From Actinomycetes bacterium (GTDB lineage: Bacteria > Actinomycetota > Acidimicrobiia > Acidimicrobiales > Acidimicrobiaceae): a DNA stretch of 48,584 nucleotides. The DNA lies in contig JAKARV010000017.1 in NCBI GenBank assembly GCA_021819205.1, forward strand, positions 1 through 48,584, given 5' to 3'. Shown piece after piece: positions 1 to 11,990 of this stretch. The position numbers and the translations under genes were made by a program. Below the pieces are notes generated by a model, which was not told where the DNA came from, ran no database searches, and was given only the letters and a program-made list of their open reading frames with translations. Numbering within the stretch: the first letter of the stretch is position 1; each line of letters starts with the position of its first letter.

Positions 1-134
1 CGGTGAGGCCAGAGGGCAACCGCGCAAACGCCAAAAAGACCCAAATGGGTGAGGAAATGTTTTCGGCGGAATCTGTGGCCCAAGACCGTTCGGAGCCACC
101 CACAAGGCGGGGTTCAGTTCCGCCAAGCGTTTAG
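1..134 (+). CDS. Possible C-terminal end of a protein cut by the window edge
   Basis: One plus-strand frame is open from the first bases of the window to a TAG at 132-134 and would encode about 43 residues. The peptide is hydrophilic and rich in R, E, P and S, and I recognise no domain in it. It would be the tail of a gene starting upstream and would converge with the minus-strand gene that ends at 143. The stretch is short, so an open frame could be chance. No terminator hairpin is visible between the two stops. Confidence 0.25.
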   Translation, partial: VRPEGNRANAKKTQMGEEMFSAESVAQDRSEPPTRRGSVPPSV

Positions 135-142
135 GAGCGGCG

Positions 143-727
143 TTACTGGTATACGAGCGGGATGTCACTCGCCCGCACCAAGAGCGAGGATATCCAACTG
201 ATGAGCTGGGAGATGGCGTCGCCAAGTTTGGTTGAGTCTTCGAGCACCGCCTCGTCAAGGGAGAGCGTCGCCTCGAAAACCGCCTCGGCACTGTACTCGT
301 GCTCTTTGGTGGTGGCATCGTAGGCACACTCCGTGGTTACCCCGCGAAGCTCCATCGCGGTGTTGAGGAGGGCGCCAGAGCGCTCGGGAAGCTGGTGGGA
401 GAGCTCCGAAGGGTCTGATATCGCTTCCCTGAGCCCGGTGAACCGGACCGCCACCTCGATGATCAACTCGACGGGTTCATCCAACCCGTCGCCGATGGCC
501 CATGAGCGGTAAGCACTCTGGCTCCAGGTCGGCCATTCGACCGAGAGATCGGCGCGCACCCTCGGCGGCTGCGCCTCGCCTGGGAGGCTGTATGACGTCT
601 CGAAACTGGCATCGCCCAGAAGCATGTCCACGTGAAGCTGCTCCTCCAGCCCGGAGCGTTCCAGCATTGAGGAGTTGAGACTTCCTTTGAGGCCATTTAT
701 GAAGTCGAAGAGAAGGTGATCTAGCAT
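143..727 (-). CDS. Hypothetical protein, 194 aa
   Basis: I do not recognise this soluble protein. It is acidic and has no signal peptide or membrane segment. The middle (about residues 25-105) looks beta-rich, with repeated charged and hydrophobic alternation. The C-terminal 40 residues, containing ISQLISWISSLLVRAS, look helical. The start at 727 gives MLDHLLFDF. It is divergent from the glycerophosphodiesterase gene, with only about 38 bp between the two likely start codons, so the promoters must overlap or abut. Codon use resembles the neighbours, so a real gene is likely, but its function is open. Confidence 0.65.
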   Translation of the reverse strand: MLDHLLFDFINGLKGSLNSSMLERSGLEEQLHVDMLLGDASFETSYSLPGEAQPPRVRADLSVEWPTWSQSAYRSWAIGDGLDEPVELIIEVAVRFTGLREAISDPSELSHQLPERSGALLNTAMELRGVTTECAYDATTKEHEYSAEAVFEATLSLDEAVLEDSTKLGDAISQLISWISSLLVRASDIPLVYQ

Positions 728-751
728 TCCAACGAGTTCGATCCTAGTTGC

Positions 752-757
752 TAGCCT
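752..757 (+). promoter_or_regulatory. Candidate -10 element for a leaderless phosphodiesterase mRNA
   Basis: TAGCCT fits the actinobacterial TAnnnT -10 pattern and ends 8 nt before the ATG at 766. No Shine-Dalgarno sequence precedes that ATG. Transcription would start at or within a base or two of the start codon. The same hexamer occurs upstream of the leuA leader peptide. No good -35 element is visible. Confidence 0.4.
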
Positions 758-765
758 TGATTGGT

Positions 766-1513
766 ATGGCGTTTACCAGAGCGGCGGGTCGGCCGTTAAT
801 CTTGGCGCACCGGGGTGGTGCTGGCGAGGCGGTTGCATCCTCCATGGAGGCGTTCGATCGGGCGGCTGCCTTGGGGGTGGATGGGATCGAACTTGACCTC
901 CATCCAACCGTCGATCGAAAGCTGATTGTGTTTCACGACAACCGTCTCGATCCGTCGACAAACATGCAGGGTCCGGTGAGCGGTTATAGCTTCCGGGAAC
1001 TCGAAGTATCGCTCGATCTCGATCCAAGTGGCAGCCGCCGGGTGCCTCCATGCACTTTTGATCAGGTCGTTGCGCGTTTTGGCGATCTTGTGATCTCCGC
1101 CGATATCAAGGAGGATCTTGGCGAGGAGAGCTGGTTGGAGGGCGACTTTGCCAGGATCGCCGGGGAAGGTTCACAGAAGGTGGTCGCCGCCTCCTTCTTT
1201 GACCCGCCGATGGCGCGGTTGCGACGCGAATACCCGGAGATCAGTAGCGCGGCGACCGCCTTCGAGGCGCTTGGGTGGAACCTGCTGACGCGGCTCGGGT
1301 GCGGCGTGAAGCCAGGCTATCAAGTTCTTTCACTTCCACTCCGGTTCCTGGGGGCTTCGTACATCGATGCAGATCTTGTCGCTGCCGCCCACGACGACGG
1401 GGTGGCGCTGTGGGTGTGGACTGTCAACGAACCTGTCGACATGCTGGCGCTCGCGGAGATGGGAGCAGACGCGGTGATCACCGATTTCCCATCGCTTGCG
1501 CTGGAGGTTCTTG

Positions 1514-1521
<8 letters not shown>
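766..1521 (+). CDS. Glycerophosphodiester phosphodiesterase
   Basis: This enzyme hydrolyses glycerophosphodiesters to an alcohol and glycerol 3-phosphate. The GDPD fold is shown by the N-terminal HRGG motif, followed by GIELDLHPT with the metal-binding Glu and Asp, VFHDN with the second catalytic His, SADIKED in mid-protein, and the closing WTVN and GADAVITDFP motifs. At 251 aa it is a normal single-domain, probably cytosolic, bacterial GDPD; no signal peptide is seen. A TTG at 748 would add six residues, but ATG 766 is preferred because a TAGCCT -10 lies just upstream. Its 3' end overlaps the mnmA start by 8 bp, so the two are probably co-transcribed. Confidence 0.88.
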
Positions 1522-4557
<3,036 letters not shown>

Positions 4558-4589
4558 GTGCTCTGTTTGGCTAGCCTGGTTGACGCTGG

Positions 4590-6503
4590 ATGGCTGCTCG
4601 CGAGGGGTGGGTTCTGACAGGTAGAGATGAGAACTTGGGCCGGGTGCTGGTAGGGAAGTACCGGATCGAGGCCCGGATCGGAAGCGGCGGGGGCGGGGTC
4701 GTCTACCGCGCTCTGGACTTGGATCTTCGCCGACGAGTGGCGATAAAGCTCATGTTGCGCGCGTACTCCGGGGATGCCGCATTCATGAAGAGCTTCGCCG
4801 CAGAGGCTCGGGCCACCGCGCAGCTCAACCACCCCAATATCGTCAGGATCTACGACTGGAGGATAGATAACGACGAACCCTTCCTGGTGATGGAGCTGAT
4901 GGAGAACGGCTCGCTCAGCATGCTCTACCAGAGGCACATTCGGCTGTCACGGGCGCAGGTCGCCGAGATCGGGCACGCCACCGCGCAAGCTCTAGAGTAC
5001 GCCCACGGCAAGAGGCTTCTTCACCGGGATATAAAGCCGGCGAACTTGCTCTTTGACCACTCGGGAAGGGTGCGCCTCGCCGACTTCGGCCTCGCCCAGA
5101 TTCTCTCCGGAGCCACCATCACCGAGGCTGGCAACCGGGCAATCGGCACCCCGCGCTATATGTCTCCGGAACAAGCAGCCGGCGAAAAGTCGCGGGAGGT
5201 GAGCGACGTCTACTCGCTGGGGCTGGTGCTCTTCGAGGCGGCTACCGGGGTTTTCCCCTTCACCGGCGATACGCCTCTCCTGATTGCCCAAGCTCGCCTC
5301 TATCAACGGGTCGTCAACCCTCACCCGGGGGACGAGTTGCTAGACGTGGTGATGGCGATGATCGAGCGCGACCCGGCAGACCGCCTGGAGGCCAAAGACG
5401 TGGTCAAGCGGCTCGCAGCGGTAGCTGCGAACTTGGGCACGCCAGCGCCGATCGTCTTTTCGCCTGGCGCCCGGGACTCCCCGGAGGCGATCATGGACGA
5501 TACCCGGCACGAAGTGGTGCCCGGCTCTGCAACCGCCGGATCCTTTGCAGACGGGCTTACCGAGATGGCCGGGGCCTCGGCTACTGGCGTCCTCGACCGC
5601 CCGCAGCCCGCCAGCGAACCCGAACGGGCCAAGCGCCGCCGCCGGTGGCCCTGGTTGTTCGTGCTTTTCCTTTTGCTTGCGCTAGTTGGAGGGGGGCTTG
5701 CTGCCTACCACTACCTGCGCCCGATATCGATTCCGCCGCTCGTTGGCCGCAGTGGTAGCTCTGCCGCCGCCCTGCTTCACCGGGATGGTTTTCTCCATGT
5801 CGGCGAGGTGTTGCGATACTCTGCAACCTACCCTGCTGGCGAGATTGCCGCGACTTCCCCAGGGAGCGGGTCGACTGTGCTGGCGAATGCCAAGATCACC
5901 TTGGTCGTCTCCCGTGGACACGCTCCGATCCGCCTTGGCAACCTAGTTGGAACCCCCAGCGCTACCGCGCTCGATCAGCTTTCGCGGCTCGGTTTCGCGG
6001 TGAGCCGGTCAGCTGCCTACTCGACCTCGGCACCGGCCGGAACGGTCATCTCGCAGTTGCCGCGACCGGGCACCTACCGCTTTCGAACCCGGGTGGCTTT
6101 GGTGATCTCGAGCGGGCCGCCACCAAGGCCGGTACCGAACGTCTACCTCGATAGCCAGAACCAGGCCTCGTCGCAGCTGGCCGCGGCGGGATTTTCCGCG
6201 AGTTTCCAGCAGGCCTACTCCAACTCGATTCCCGCCGGCGAAGCGGTCTCCCAGAGCCCTGCGGCCGGCCAGGTGGAAGCGTACAACTCCCAGGTGGTCG
6301 TCACGATCTCGATGGGTCCACACTACGTGCAGGTCCCCAACGTGGTTGGCGATCCGCTAGCAGCCGCGGAGGCGACTCTTAACGCCGGCGGCTTCACGGT
6401 GCAGGTCGACCCGATCTTCAACAGCGGGCAGGTGTTTCTCGAAAATCCCACTGCGGGCACGACGGTGCTCTACGGGTCAGCCGTAGCGCTAGCAGCACAA
6501 TGA
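4590..6503 (+). CDS. Membrane Ser/Thr protein kinase with PASTA repeats (PknB type)
   Basis: This is a Hanks-type kinase of the PknB/StkP class, which senses peptidoglycan fragments and phosphorylates division and wall-synthesis proteins. The cytoplasmic kinase domain (about 23-285) has the glycine loop IGSGGGGVVY, the ATP-binding K53 in VAIKL, the catalytic HRDIKPAN (D147), DFGLA (D165) and GTPRYMSPEQ, so it should be active. A Pro/Ser/Ala linker leads to RRRRWPW and one transmembrane helix at about 354-374. Four PASTA repeats of about 65 residues follow outside the cell. TAGCCT at 4572-4577 is a possible -10. ATG 4590 has no clear SD, and GTG 4611 and TTG 4635 are alternatives. No phosphatase, FtsW or PBP gene lies beside it, unlike many pknB loci. 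Confidence 0.92.
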   Translation: MAAREGWVLTGRDENLGRVLVGKYRIEARIGSGGGGVVYRALDLDLRRRVAIKLMLRAYSGDAAFMKSFAAEARATAQLNHPNIVRIYDWRIDNDEPFLVMELMENGSLSMLYQRHIRLSRAQVAEIGHATAQALEYAHGKRLLHRDIKPANLLFDHSGRVRLADFGLAQILSGATITEAGNRAIGTPRYMSPEQAAGEKSREVSDVYSLGLVLFEAATGVFPFTGDTPLLIAQARLYQRVVNPHPGDELLDVVMAMIERDPADRLEAKDVVKRLAAVAANLGTPAPIVFSPGARDSPEAIMDDTRHEVVPGSATAGSFADGLTEMAGASATGVLDRPQPASEPERAKRRRRWPWLFVLFLLLALVGGGLAAYHYLRPISIPPLVGRSGSSAAALLHRDGFLHVGEVLRYSATYPAGEIAATSPGSGSTVLANAKITLVVSRGHAPIRLGNLVGTPSATALDQLSRLGFAVSRSAAYSTSAPAGTVISQLPRPGTYRFRTRVALVISSGPPPRPVPNVYLDSQNQASSQLAAAGFSASFQQAYSNSIPAGEAVSQSPAAGQVEAYNSQVVVTISMGPHYVQVPNVVGDPLAAAEATLNAGGFTVQVDPIFNSGQVFLENPTAGTTVLYGSAVALAAQ

Positions 6504-6571
6504 TCGCGCGTCACTGCCCGCGCTTCTCGCTGCCTAAGCTCTAGATCGAGACGTTGCAAAGGCGGTTGGCG

Positions 6572-7015
6572 GTGGCAGAGTTGGATCCCGGGTGGCTGGA
6601 CTCGCTGAAGCGATACGAGTTCTTGAGTTCAGAGTGGCTGGAGGAGTTCCACTCCATCTCGGCGCGGCTGGGAGCGGACCGGATCGGTATCGAGGGGGCG
6701 GTGAGGCTGAACCAGATCGTCAGCGGGTGCCCCTTCCAGGCCGAACCGTTAAAGGCCTATCTGAGCACCGCGAACGGCTACCTAGAGATCGGCATTGGTG
6801 AGCTTGAGGATCCTGATCTCACGGTTTCCCTCGACTACGATACCGCCAAGGTGATGTTTGTCGACCTTGATCCACAGCGGGCGATCGAGGCATTTTTGGG
6901 AGGCAAGGTGCTGGTTACCGGGGATATGACCAAGCTCCTTGGCCTGGCGCAGGCACTCGCAGCCCGCGGCCCTGCCGATCCGCTGGGCAAGGCGCTGAAG
7001 GCGATTACCTCTTGA
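6572..7015 (+). CDS. SCP2 sterol-carrier-domain protein
   Basis: The 147-aa product resembles small stand-alone SCP2 proteins, which form a hydrophobic cavity for acyl-CoA or other lipids. Features that fit are the LDYDTAKVMFVD and DPQRAIEAFLGGKVLVTGDMTKLLGLAQAL-like strand-helix arrangement, split by the VTGD turn, and the C-terminal GKALKAIT. No catalytic residues are expected. GTG 6572 is preferred because AAGGCGG at 6559-6565 lies about 6 nt upstream; TTG 6554 and TTG 6566 are in frame. It follows the PASTA kinase and precedes gatC, which seems to have its own promoter. The lipid it binds cannot be told from sequence. Confidence 0.65.
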   Translation: MAELDPGWLDSLKRYEFLSSEWLEEFHSISARLGADRIGIEGAVRLNQIVSGCPFQAEPLKAYLSTANGYLEIGIGELEDPDLTVSLDYDTAKVMFVDLDPQRAIEAFLGGKVLVTGDMTKLLGLAQALAARGPADPLGKALKAITS

Positions 7016-7038
7016 TCGCTGGGATCACGGTCTAGGAT
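7012..7038 (+). promoter_or_regulatory. Candidate gatCAB promoter, leaderless
   Basis: TAGGAT at 7033-7038 is a TAnnnT -10 element placed 7 nt before the ATG of gatC. TTGATC at 7012-7017 could be a -35, but the spacer is short at 15 bp. No Shine-Dalgarno sequence lies between the -10 and the ATG, which fits a leaderless transcript. Confidence 0.45.
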
Positions 7039-7045
7039 TGGCCCC

Positions 7046-7348
7046 ATGACATCTGGCATTTCCAAGGCTGACGTCGTTCACGTGGCGAGACTTGCGAGGC
7101 TCAATCTCGCACCGGACGAGGTCGCCGCGCACCAGGAGCAGTTGTCTCGAATACTCGATCTGGTCGGGGCGATGGACGACGATCGCCTAGCCCAGATGCC
7201 GGCGATGGCCCACACCCAGGATCTGGTGAACGTACTTCGGGAGGACGTCGCGGTTCCGGGTCTTCCACGCGAGATGCTGCTTAGATCGGCCCCCGACGTC
7301 GAAGGAGAGTTCTTCCGGATTCCGAAGATCCTGGGAGAGCCGGAGTGA
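7046..7348 (+). CDS. gatC: Asp/Glu-tRNA amidotransferase subunit C
   Basis: GatC is the roughly 100-aa scaffold subunit that wraps around GatA in the GatCAB complex, which converts Glu-tRNA(Gln), and in many bacteria Asp-tRNA(Asn), to the amidated form. The N-terminal helix VVHVARLARLNL and the C-terminal LRSAPDVEGEFFRIPKIL are family hallmarks. The ATG lies 7 nt after a TAGGAT -10 with no SD, so the mRNA is probably leaderless. Its stop overlaps the gatA GTG start by 4 bp. Confidence 0.95.
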   Translation: MTSGISKADVVHVARLARLNLAPDEVAAHQEQLSRILDLVGAMDDDRLAQMPAMAHTQDLVNVLREDVAVPGLPREMLLRSAPDVEGEFFRIPKILGEPE

Positions 7349-8793
7349 CCGACGGCATACTTACACTTGACGCCGGCGCACTCTCCGCGGCGGTGAGGAG
7401 TGGCGAGGTGACGGCGGTAGAGGCAGTGGAGGCCTATCTCGCCCAGGTAGCGGTGCAGGAGCCCGAGGTTGACGCTTTCCTCAGCCTGGACGCCGACGCG
7501 GCGATCGCGGCCGCCGAAGCGGTAGACCGGGCCAGGGCGAGCGGAGCGGCGCTGGGGCCGCTCGCCGGTGTTCCGGTCGCCTTCAAGGACAACCTTTGCA
7601 CGACCGCCTTTCCTACCACCGCCGCCTCCAAAATTCTGGAAGGGTGGGTCCCTCCCTACAACGCCACCGTGGTAGACCGGGTCCTTGCGGCCGGCGCGAT
7701 CGCCATCGGCAAGACCAACCTCGACGAGTTTGCCATGGGTTCTTCTACCGAGAACTCCGGGTACAAGATCACCCGCAACCCCCACGACCTCGATCGGGTA
7801 CCCGGCGGGTCGTCGGGCGGTTCGGCGGCGGTGATCGCCAGCCGGATGGCGCTTCTCGCGCTCGGCTCCGACACCGGGGGATCGATACGACAGCCGGCTT
7901 CGCTCTCCGGCATCGTCGGCCTTAAGCCGACGTATGGCCGGGTCTCGCGGTACGGACTGCTCGCCTACGCCTCCTCGCTGGACCAGATCGGACCGATGGC
8001 GGCCACGGTGAAGGATGCCGCACTGATGGCCGAGGTGATCTTCGGGCACGACCCGATGGACGCTACGTCGCTGCGCGCCCCGATTCCGGCGCTGGTAAAC
8101 GCGCTCATGGAGGGGGTGACCTCGTTCCGGGTTGGCCTAGTCTCCGACCTTCTCGAGGTCGCGTCGCCCGCAGTTGCGTCAGCGGTTGGACGGGCGGCGG
8201 CGACTCTTGCCCAACTGGGGGCGAAGGTCGAGACCATCTCCATCCCCGAACTTGCACTCGGCCTCCCCGCCTACTACGTGGTAGCCCCGGCGGAGGCTTC
8301 TTCGAATCTTGCCCGTTATGACGGCGTTCGTTACGGTTTCCGGGGCAACGGAGAGACCGCGGAGGAGATGATGGTCGCCTCCAGGTCGGAGGGGTTTGGA
8401 GACGAGGTCAAGCGCCGGATCATGCTGGGGACCTACGCGCTGTCGGCGGGGTACTACGACGCCTTCTACCTCCGTGCCCAGCGGGTTCGGTCTCTAGTGC
8501 GCACCGCCTTTCAGGAGGCCTACTCCCGTTTCGATCTCCTGCTCTCTCCGACCTCGCCTACGACCGCCTTCAAGATCGGCGAGCGTTCCGAGGACCCGGT
8601 CGAGATGTACCGCTCCGATGTCTGCACCATTCCCTCGAACCTTTCCGGAGACCCGGCGATCTCGGTTCCCTTCGGTGACGAGGATGGCCTTCCCATCGGT
8701 GTGCAGCTGATGGGTCCCGCCCTGAGCGAGGAACGGCTGTTGCGAGCGGCATTTGCCCTCGAGTCAGCCCGTGCGGAAGAGGGAGAGAGATGA
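7345..8793 (+). CDS. gatA: Asp/Glu-tRNA amidotransferase subunit A (glutaminase)
   Basis: GatA hydrolyses glutamine and passes ammonia to GatB. It is an amidase-signature enzyme with the Ser-cisSer-Lys triad visible: K81 in AFKDN, the cis-Ser at about 156 in GGSSGGS, and nucleophile S180 in SDTGGSIRQPAS. GKTNLDEFAMGSSTE and NPHDLDRVPGG are typical of GatA rather than other amidases. The 482-aa length is standard. GTG start and ATGA end both overlap neighbours by 4 bp, so gatC-gatA-gatB should be translated in a fixed ratio. Confidence 0.96.
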   Translation: MTDGILTLDAGALSAAVRSGEVTAVEAVEAYLAQVAVQEPEVDAFLSLDADAAIAAAEAVDRARASGAALGPLAGVPVAFKDNLCTTAFPTTAASKILEGWVPPYNATVVDRVLAAGAIAIGKTNLDEFAMGSSTENSGYKITRNPHDLDRVPGGSSGGSAAVIASRMALLALGSDTGGSIRQPASLSGIVGLKPTYGRVSRYGLLAYASSLDQIGPMAATVKDAALMAEVIFGHDPMDATSLRAPIPALVNALMEGVTSFRVGLVSDLLEVASPAVASAVGRAAATLAQLGAKVETISIPELALGLPAYYVVAPAEASSNLARYDGVRYGFRGNGETAEEMMVASRSEGFGDEVKRRIMLGTYALSAGYYDAFYLRAQRVRSLVRTAFQEAYSRFDLLLSPTSPTTAFKIGERSEDPVEMYRSDVCTIPSNLSGDPAISVPFGDEDGLPIGVQLMGPALSEERLLRAAFALESARAEEGER

Positions 8794-10214
8794 CGCAGTG
8801 GGAGGCGGTGATCGGGCTCGAGGTCCATACCGAGCTCAAGACGGCTACCAAGCTCTTCTGTGGCTGCCCAAACGCTTTCGGCTTCGAGCCGAACACCTCG
8901 GTGTGCCCGGTTTGCCTCGGCCTTCCCGGGAGCCTTCCGGTCCTCAACGCCAAGGCGGTCGAGCTTGCAATCAGGGTCGGCTCCGCGCTTTCTTCACGGG
9001 TCCAGGCCAGCCAGTTTCACCGGAAAAACTACTTCTATCCGGATATGCCGAAGGACTACCAGATCTCCCAGTACGACGTTCCGGTGAACGCCGGTGGCGC
9101 GGTGGTTCTCCGCAGCGGGAAGGTGGTTGGCATCGTTCGCGCCCATCTTGAGGAGGACACCGGCAAGTTGGTTCACAAAGGTGGCGACGGCCGGATCGGC
9201 GGGGCTGACTACAGCCTGATCGACTACAACCGTTCCGGGGTGCCTCTGTTGGAGATCGTCTCCGAGCCGGATATCTCCTCTGCCGAGGAGGCAAAGGAGT
9301 ACGTGAGCGAGTTGCGGGCGATCTTGGTCGCCACCGGCGCCAGCGACGGCCGGATGGAGGAGGGGTCGCTCCGGGTCGACGCGAACGTCTCGGTCCGGCC
9401 GGTTGGCTCCACCGAGTTGAGAACCCGAGTGGAGATCAAGAACGTCAACTCACTCCGATCGCTGGGTCGTGCAATCGGTTACGAGGTCGAGCGCCAGATC
9501 TCCGAGTACGAGAGCGGCGGGTCGATTCTCCAGCAGACCCGGCACTTTGACGAGGCGAGCGGAAAGACCCTGCCGCTGCGGGCCAAGGAGGAGGCGAACG
9601 ACTACCGGTACTTCCCAGAGCCGGACTTGCCGCCCATCGCGCCGCTGCAAGCGGAGATCGACCGGATTGTGGGCGAGCTTCCTCTGCTTCCGGCGGGACG
9701 GCGCGTCCGGCTATTTGGGCTGATGCCAGGGGCCAGCTCCGACCAGGTCGAGGTGGCGGTCACCGAGGAGGTGTGGCCGTACGTGGTTGCCGGCATCGAG
9801 ATCGGAGTGGCTCCGGAGTTGGTGCTGGCACGAGCGGCAAACGAGCTGGCTGCACTGGTTGGCAATGCCGGGTTTCTAACTCCCGAACGCTTTGCGGAGG
9901 TGGTGGCGCTGGAGGAGCGTTTCTCGCCATCGCAGGTGAAGCTGCTGCTCAAGGAGGCTGTAAGCTTCGACGGTACCGTAGATGAGCTCGTGGCCAAGGT
10001 TGGACTGAGCTCATCAGGGGCGGAGGACGTTCGCGCCATGGTTGGCGAGGTAGTCGAGGCGAATCCGGAAGAGTGGCGGCGTTTCGTTGCCGGTGATGCC
10101 AAGGTGGCCGGCTTCCTGCTTGGCCAGGTGATGCGGAAGTTTGGGAAGGCGATCTCGGGCGCGCAGGCCAAGGCGGCGCTGGAGGAGCTTGCAAGAGGAG
10201 CCGCCGGCCTGTAG
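8790..10214 (+). CDS. gatB: Asp/Glu-tRNA amidotransferase subunit B
   Basis: GatB binds the mischarged tRNA and performs phosphorylation and amidation using ammonia from GatA. The 474-aa protein opens with IGLEVHTELKT, has the Cys pairs CGCPN and CPVCLGLPG that form the zinc site, and shows YFYPDMPKDYQISQYD and DYRYFPEPDLPP, all diagnostic of GatB. The C-terminal helical and tail domains run to about residue 470 (MRKFGKAISGAQAKAAL). The gltX product charges tRNA-Gln with Glu in this scheme; both gltX and a tRNA-Gln gene lie 28 kb downstream. Confidence 0.97.
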   Translation: MTQWEAVIGLEVHTELKTATKLFCGCPNAFGFEPNTSVCPVCLGLPGSLPVLNAKAVELAIRVGSALSSRVQASQFHRKNYFYPDMPKDYQISQYDVPVNAGGAVVLRSGKVVGIVRAHLEEDTGKLVHKGGDGRIGGADYSLIDYNRSGVPLLEIVSEPDISSAEEAKEYVSELRAILVATGASDGRMEEGSLRVDANVSVRPVGSTELRTRVEIKNVNSLRSLGRAIGYEVERQISEYESGGSILQQTRHFDEASGKTLPLRAKEEANDYRYFPEPDLPPIAPLQAEIDRIVGELPLLPAGRRVRLFGLMPGASSDQVEVAVTEEVWPYVVAGIEIGVAPELVLARAANELAALVGNAGFLTPERFAEVVALEERFSPSQVKLLLKEAVSFDGTVDELVAKVGLSSSGAEDVRAMVGEVVEANPEEWRRFVAGDAKVAGFLLGQVMRKFGKAISGAQAKAALEELARGAAGL

Positions 10215-10241
10215 CGCCGGCCGAGTAAACGGGGGTTTTTG

Positions 10242-11927
10242 GTGTCGGAAGTTCGTTCGGTGAAGATCAGGAGTGCCGAAGTTACCGAGGGTCCCAAGCG
10301 GGCTCCGGCGCGGGCGATGCTGCGGGCCGTCGGCCTTCAGGACGAGGACTTTGCCAAGCCGCAGGTGGGTGTGGCGTCCTCTTGGAACGAGGTGACGCCA
10401 TGCAACATGCCTCTCTCCGGCCTCGCCAAGCGGGCGAAAGCGGGGGTGCGTTCCGCCGGGGGAGTTGCGCTGGAGTTCGGTACCATCGCGGTCTCTGACG
10501 GAATCTCCATGGGTCACGAGGGGATGCACTCCTCGCTGGTCTCCCGGGAGGTGATCGCCGACTCGGTAGAGGTGATGATGCACGCCGAGCGGATGGACGC
10601 TTTGGTAACCCTGGCGGGTTGCGACAAGTCGCTGCCGGGGATGATGATGGCGGCGGCTCGCCTCGATCTCCCTTCGGTCTTTGTCTACGGCGGTTCGATC
10701 CTCCCGGGACGCTACCGTGACCGCACCATCGACATCGTCTCGGTCTTTGAGGCGGTCGGAGCTTACTCGGCGGGTCAGATGGGCGAGGAGGAGTTCTACG
10801 AGATTGAGCGGAACGCTTGCCCTACGGTGGGTTCATGCGCCGGAATGTACACCGCCAACACCATGGCTTCGGTCTCGGAGGCCATAGGCCTCGCCACCCT
10901 GGGGTCGGCTTCGGCACCAGCGGTCGATCGCCGGCGCTCTGATATCGCCTTTGATGCCGGTGTCGCGGTCATGCGCCTTCTCGAACTCGGGATTACCTCG
11001 AGGATGATCCTCACCAAGGCGGCCTTCGAGAATGCGATCTCCGTGGTGATGGCGCTTGGCGGTTCCACCAACGCCGTGCTCCACCTCCTTGCGATTGCCC
11101 ACGAGGCGCGGGTCGATCTCGATCTTGACGACTTCAACCGGATCGCCGCGCGCGTCCCCCACTTGGCCGACACCAAGCCGCACGGCAAGTACCACATGAC
11201 CGACCTCGATCGGATCGGGGGCGTTCCGGTGGTGCTGCGCGAGCTGTACGAGGCGGGTTTGATCAACGGAGACGCGCTGACCGTCACCGGGCGGAGTATT
11301 GGGGAAGAGATCGAGGAGTACGACGCTCCCCGAGCCGATGGCGAGATCATCCACCGAATCGAGAGCCCGATCCACGAGGTCGGAGGGATAGCCGTCCTCT
11401 CCGGGTCGCTCGCACCCAACGGCTCGGTCGTCAAGGTTGCCGGGATCGACCAGGATCACTTTGAAGGGGTTGCCCGCGTCTTCAATCGGGAGGAGAGCGC
11501 CCTTGACGCAATTTTGGCAGGGGCCATAGACGCCGGCGACGTGGTGGTGATCCGCTATGAGGGCCCCAAAGGGGGCCCCGGGATGCGGGAGATGCTCGCA
11601 GTTACTGGAGCGATGAAGGGTGCCGGCCGGGGATCCGATGCTGCATTGATCACCGACGGACGCTTTTCCGGTGGAACCCACGGCTTCTGCATCGGCCATG
11701 TCGCTCCCGAAGCGGCAGATGGCGGCCCGATCGGGTTGGTCGAGGAGGGCGACCGGATCGTCATCGACGTCCCATCCCACCGTATCGACCTGCTGGTCTC
11801 TGCAGAAGAACTCGCGAGCAGGAGGGCTCAATTCGTTGCCGAAGCGCCGCGGTACTCTACCGGAGTGCTCGCCAAGTACGCCGCTCTGGTCAAGGGGGCG
11901 CAAATCGGCGCCATTACCAGCAGCTAA
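10242..11927 (+). CDS. ilvD: Dihydroxy-acid dehydratase IlvD
   Basis: IlvD dehydrates 2,3-dihydroxy-isovalerate and 2,3-dihydroxy-3-methylvalerate to the 2-oxoacids for valine/leucine and isoleucine. The three cluster-binding cysteines are in [17 protein letters not shown] and [23 protein letters not shown] and [10 protein letters not shown] are also characteristic. The length of 561 aa is normal. GTG 10242 is 6 nt after GGGGG at 10231-10235; a TTG immediately before it is the alternative. A GC-rich inverted repeat across the gatB stop (10203-10221) separates it from gatB but lacks a proper T-run. ilvD lies upstream of the ilvBNC attenuator and so escapes that control. Confidence 0.97.
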   Translation: MSEVRSVKIRSAEVTEGPKRAPARAMLRAVGLQDEDFAKPQVGVASSWNEVTPCNMPLSGLAKRAKAGVRSAGGVALEFGTIAVSDGISMGHEGMHSSLVSREVIADSVEVMMHAERMDALVTLAGCDKSLPGMMMAAARLDLPSVFVYGGSILPGRYRDRTIDIVSVFEAVGAYSAGQMGEEEFYEIERNACPTVGSCAGMYTANTMASVSEAIGLATLGSASAPAVDRRRSDIAFDAGVAVMRLLELGITSRMILTKAAFENAISVVMALGGSTNAVLHLLAIAHEARVDLDLDDFNRIAARVPHLADTKPHGKYHMTDLDRIGGVPVVLRELYEAGLINGDALTVTGRSIGEEIEEYDAPRADGEIIHRIESPIHEVGGIAVLSGSLAPNGSVVKVAGIDQDHFEGVARVFNREESALDAILAGAIDAGDVVVIRYEGPKGGPGMREMLAVTGAMKGAGRGSDAALITDGRFSGGTHGFCIGHVAPEAADGGPIGLVEEGDRIVIDVPSHRIDLLVSAEELASRRAQFVAEAPRYSTGVLAKYAALVKGAQIGAITSS

Positions 11928-11942
11928 AGCGCGAGTTTCAGC

Positions 11943-11948
11943 TAAACT
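11943..11948 (+). promoter_or_regulatory. Candidate -10 element for the ilvBNC leader transcript
   Basis: TAAACT fits TAnnnT and ends 6 nt before the GTG of the leader peptide, 16 bp after the ilvD stop. There is no SD before that GTG, so the RNA would begin at the start codon. The -35 region is poor; TTACCA at 11914-11919 is too far upstream (23 bp). Confidence 0.45.
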
Positions 11949-11954
11949 AAGCGC

Positions 11955-11990
11955 GTGGCAGCTTTGTTGGTTGTAGTACTTATTGCTTAG
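11955..11990 (+). CDS. ilvL: ilvBNC leader peptide (attenuator sensor), 11 aa
   Basis: A GTG-initiated ORF encodes [11 protein letters not shown] and stops at TAG 11988-11990. Seven of the eleven residues are Leu, Val or Ile (TTG TTG GTT GTA GTA CTT ATT), the amino acids made by the operon downstream. Immediately after the stop come a hairpin and an intrinsic terminator, then ilvB. This is the layout of ribosome-mediated attenuation known for ilv operons of enteric bacteria and other Actinobacteria. A shortage of any branched-chain charged tRNA would stall the ribosome here and favour read-through. The missing SD and the adjacent -10 suggest leaderless translation. Confidence 0.8.
   Translation: MAALLVVVLIA

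Noticed and set aside
10203-10221. Terminator between gatB and ilvD
   Set aside because: GCCGGC-N7-GCCGGC can fold, but no T-run follows directly and it spans the gatB stop codon; the Ts at 10236-10240 come after a GGGGG that looks like the ilvD SD.
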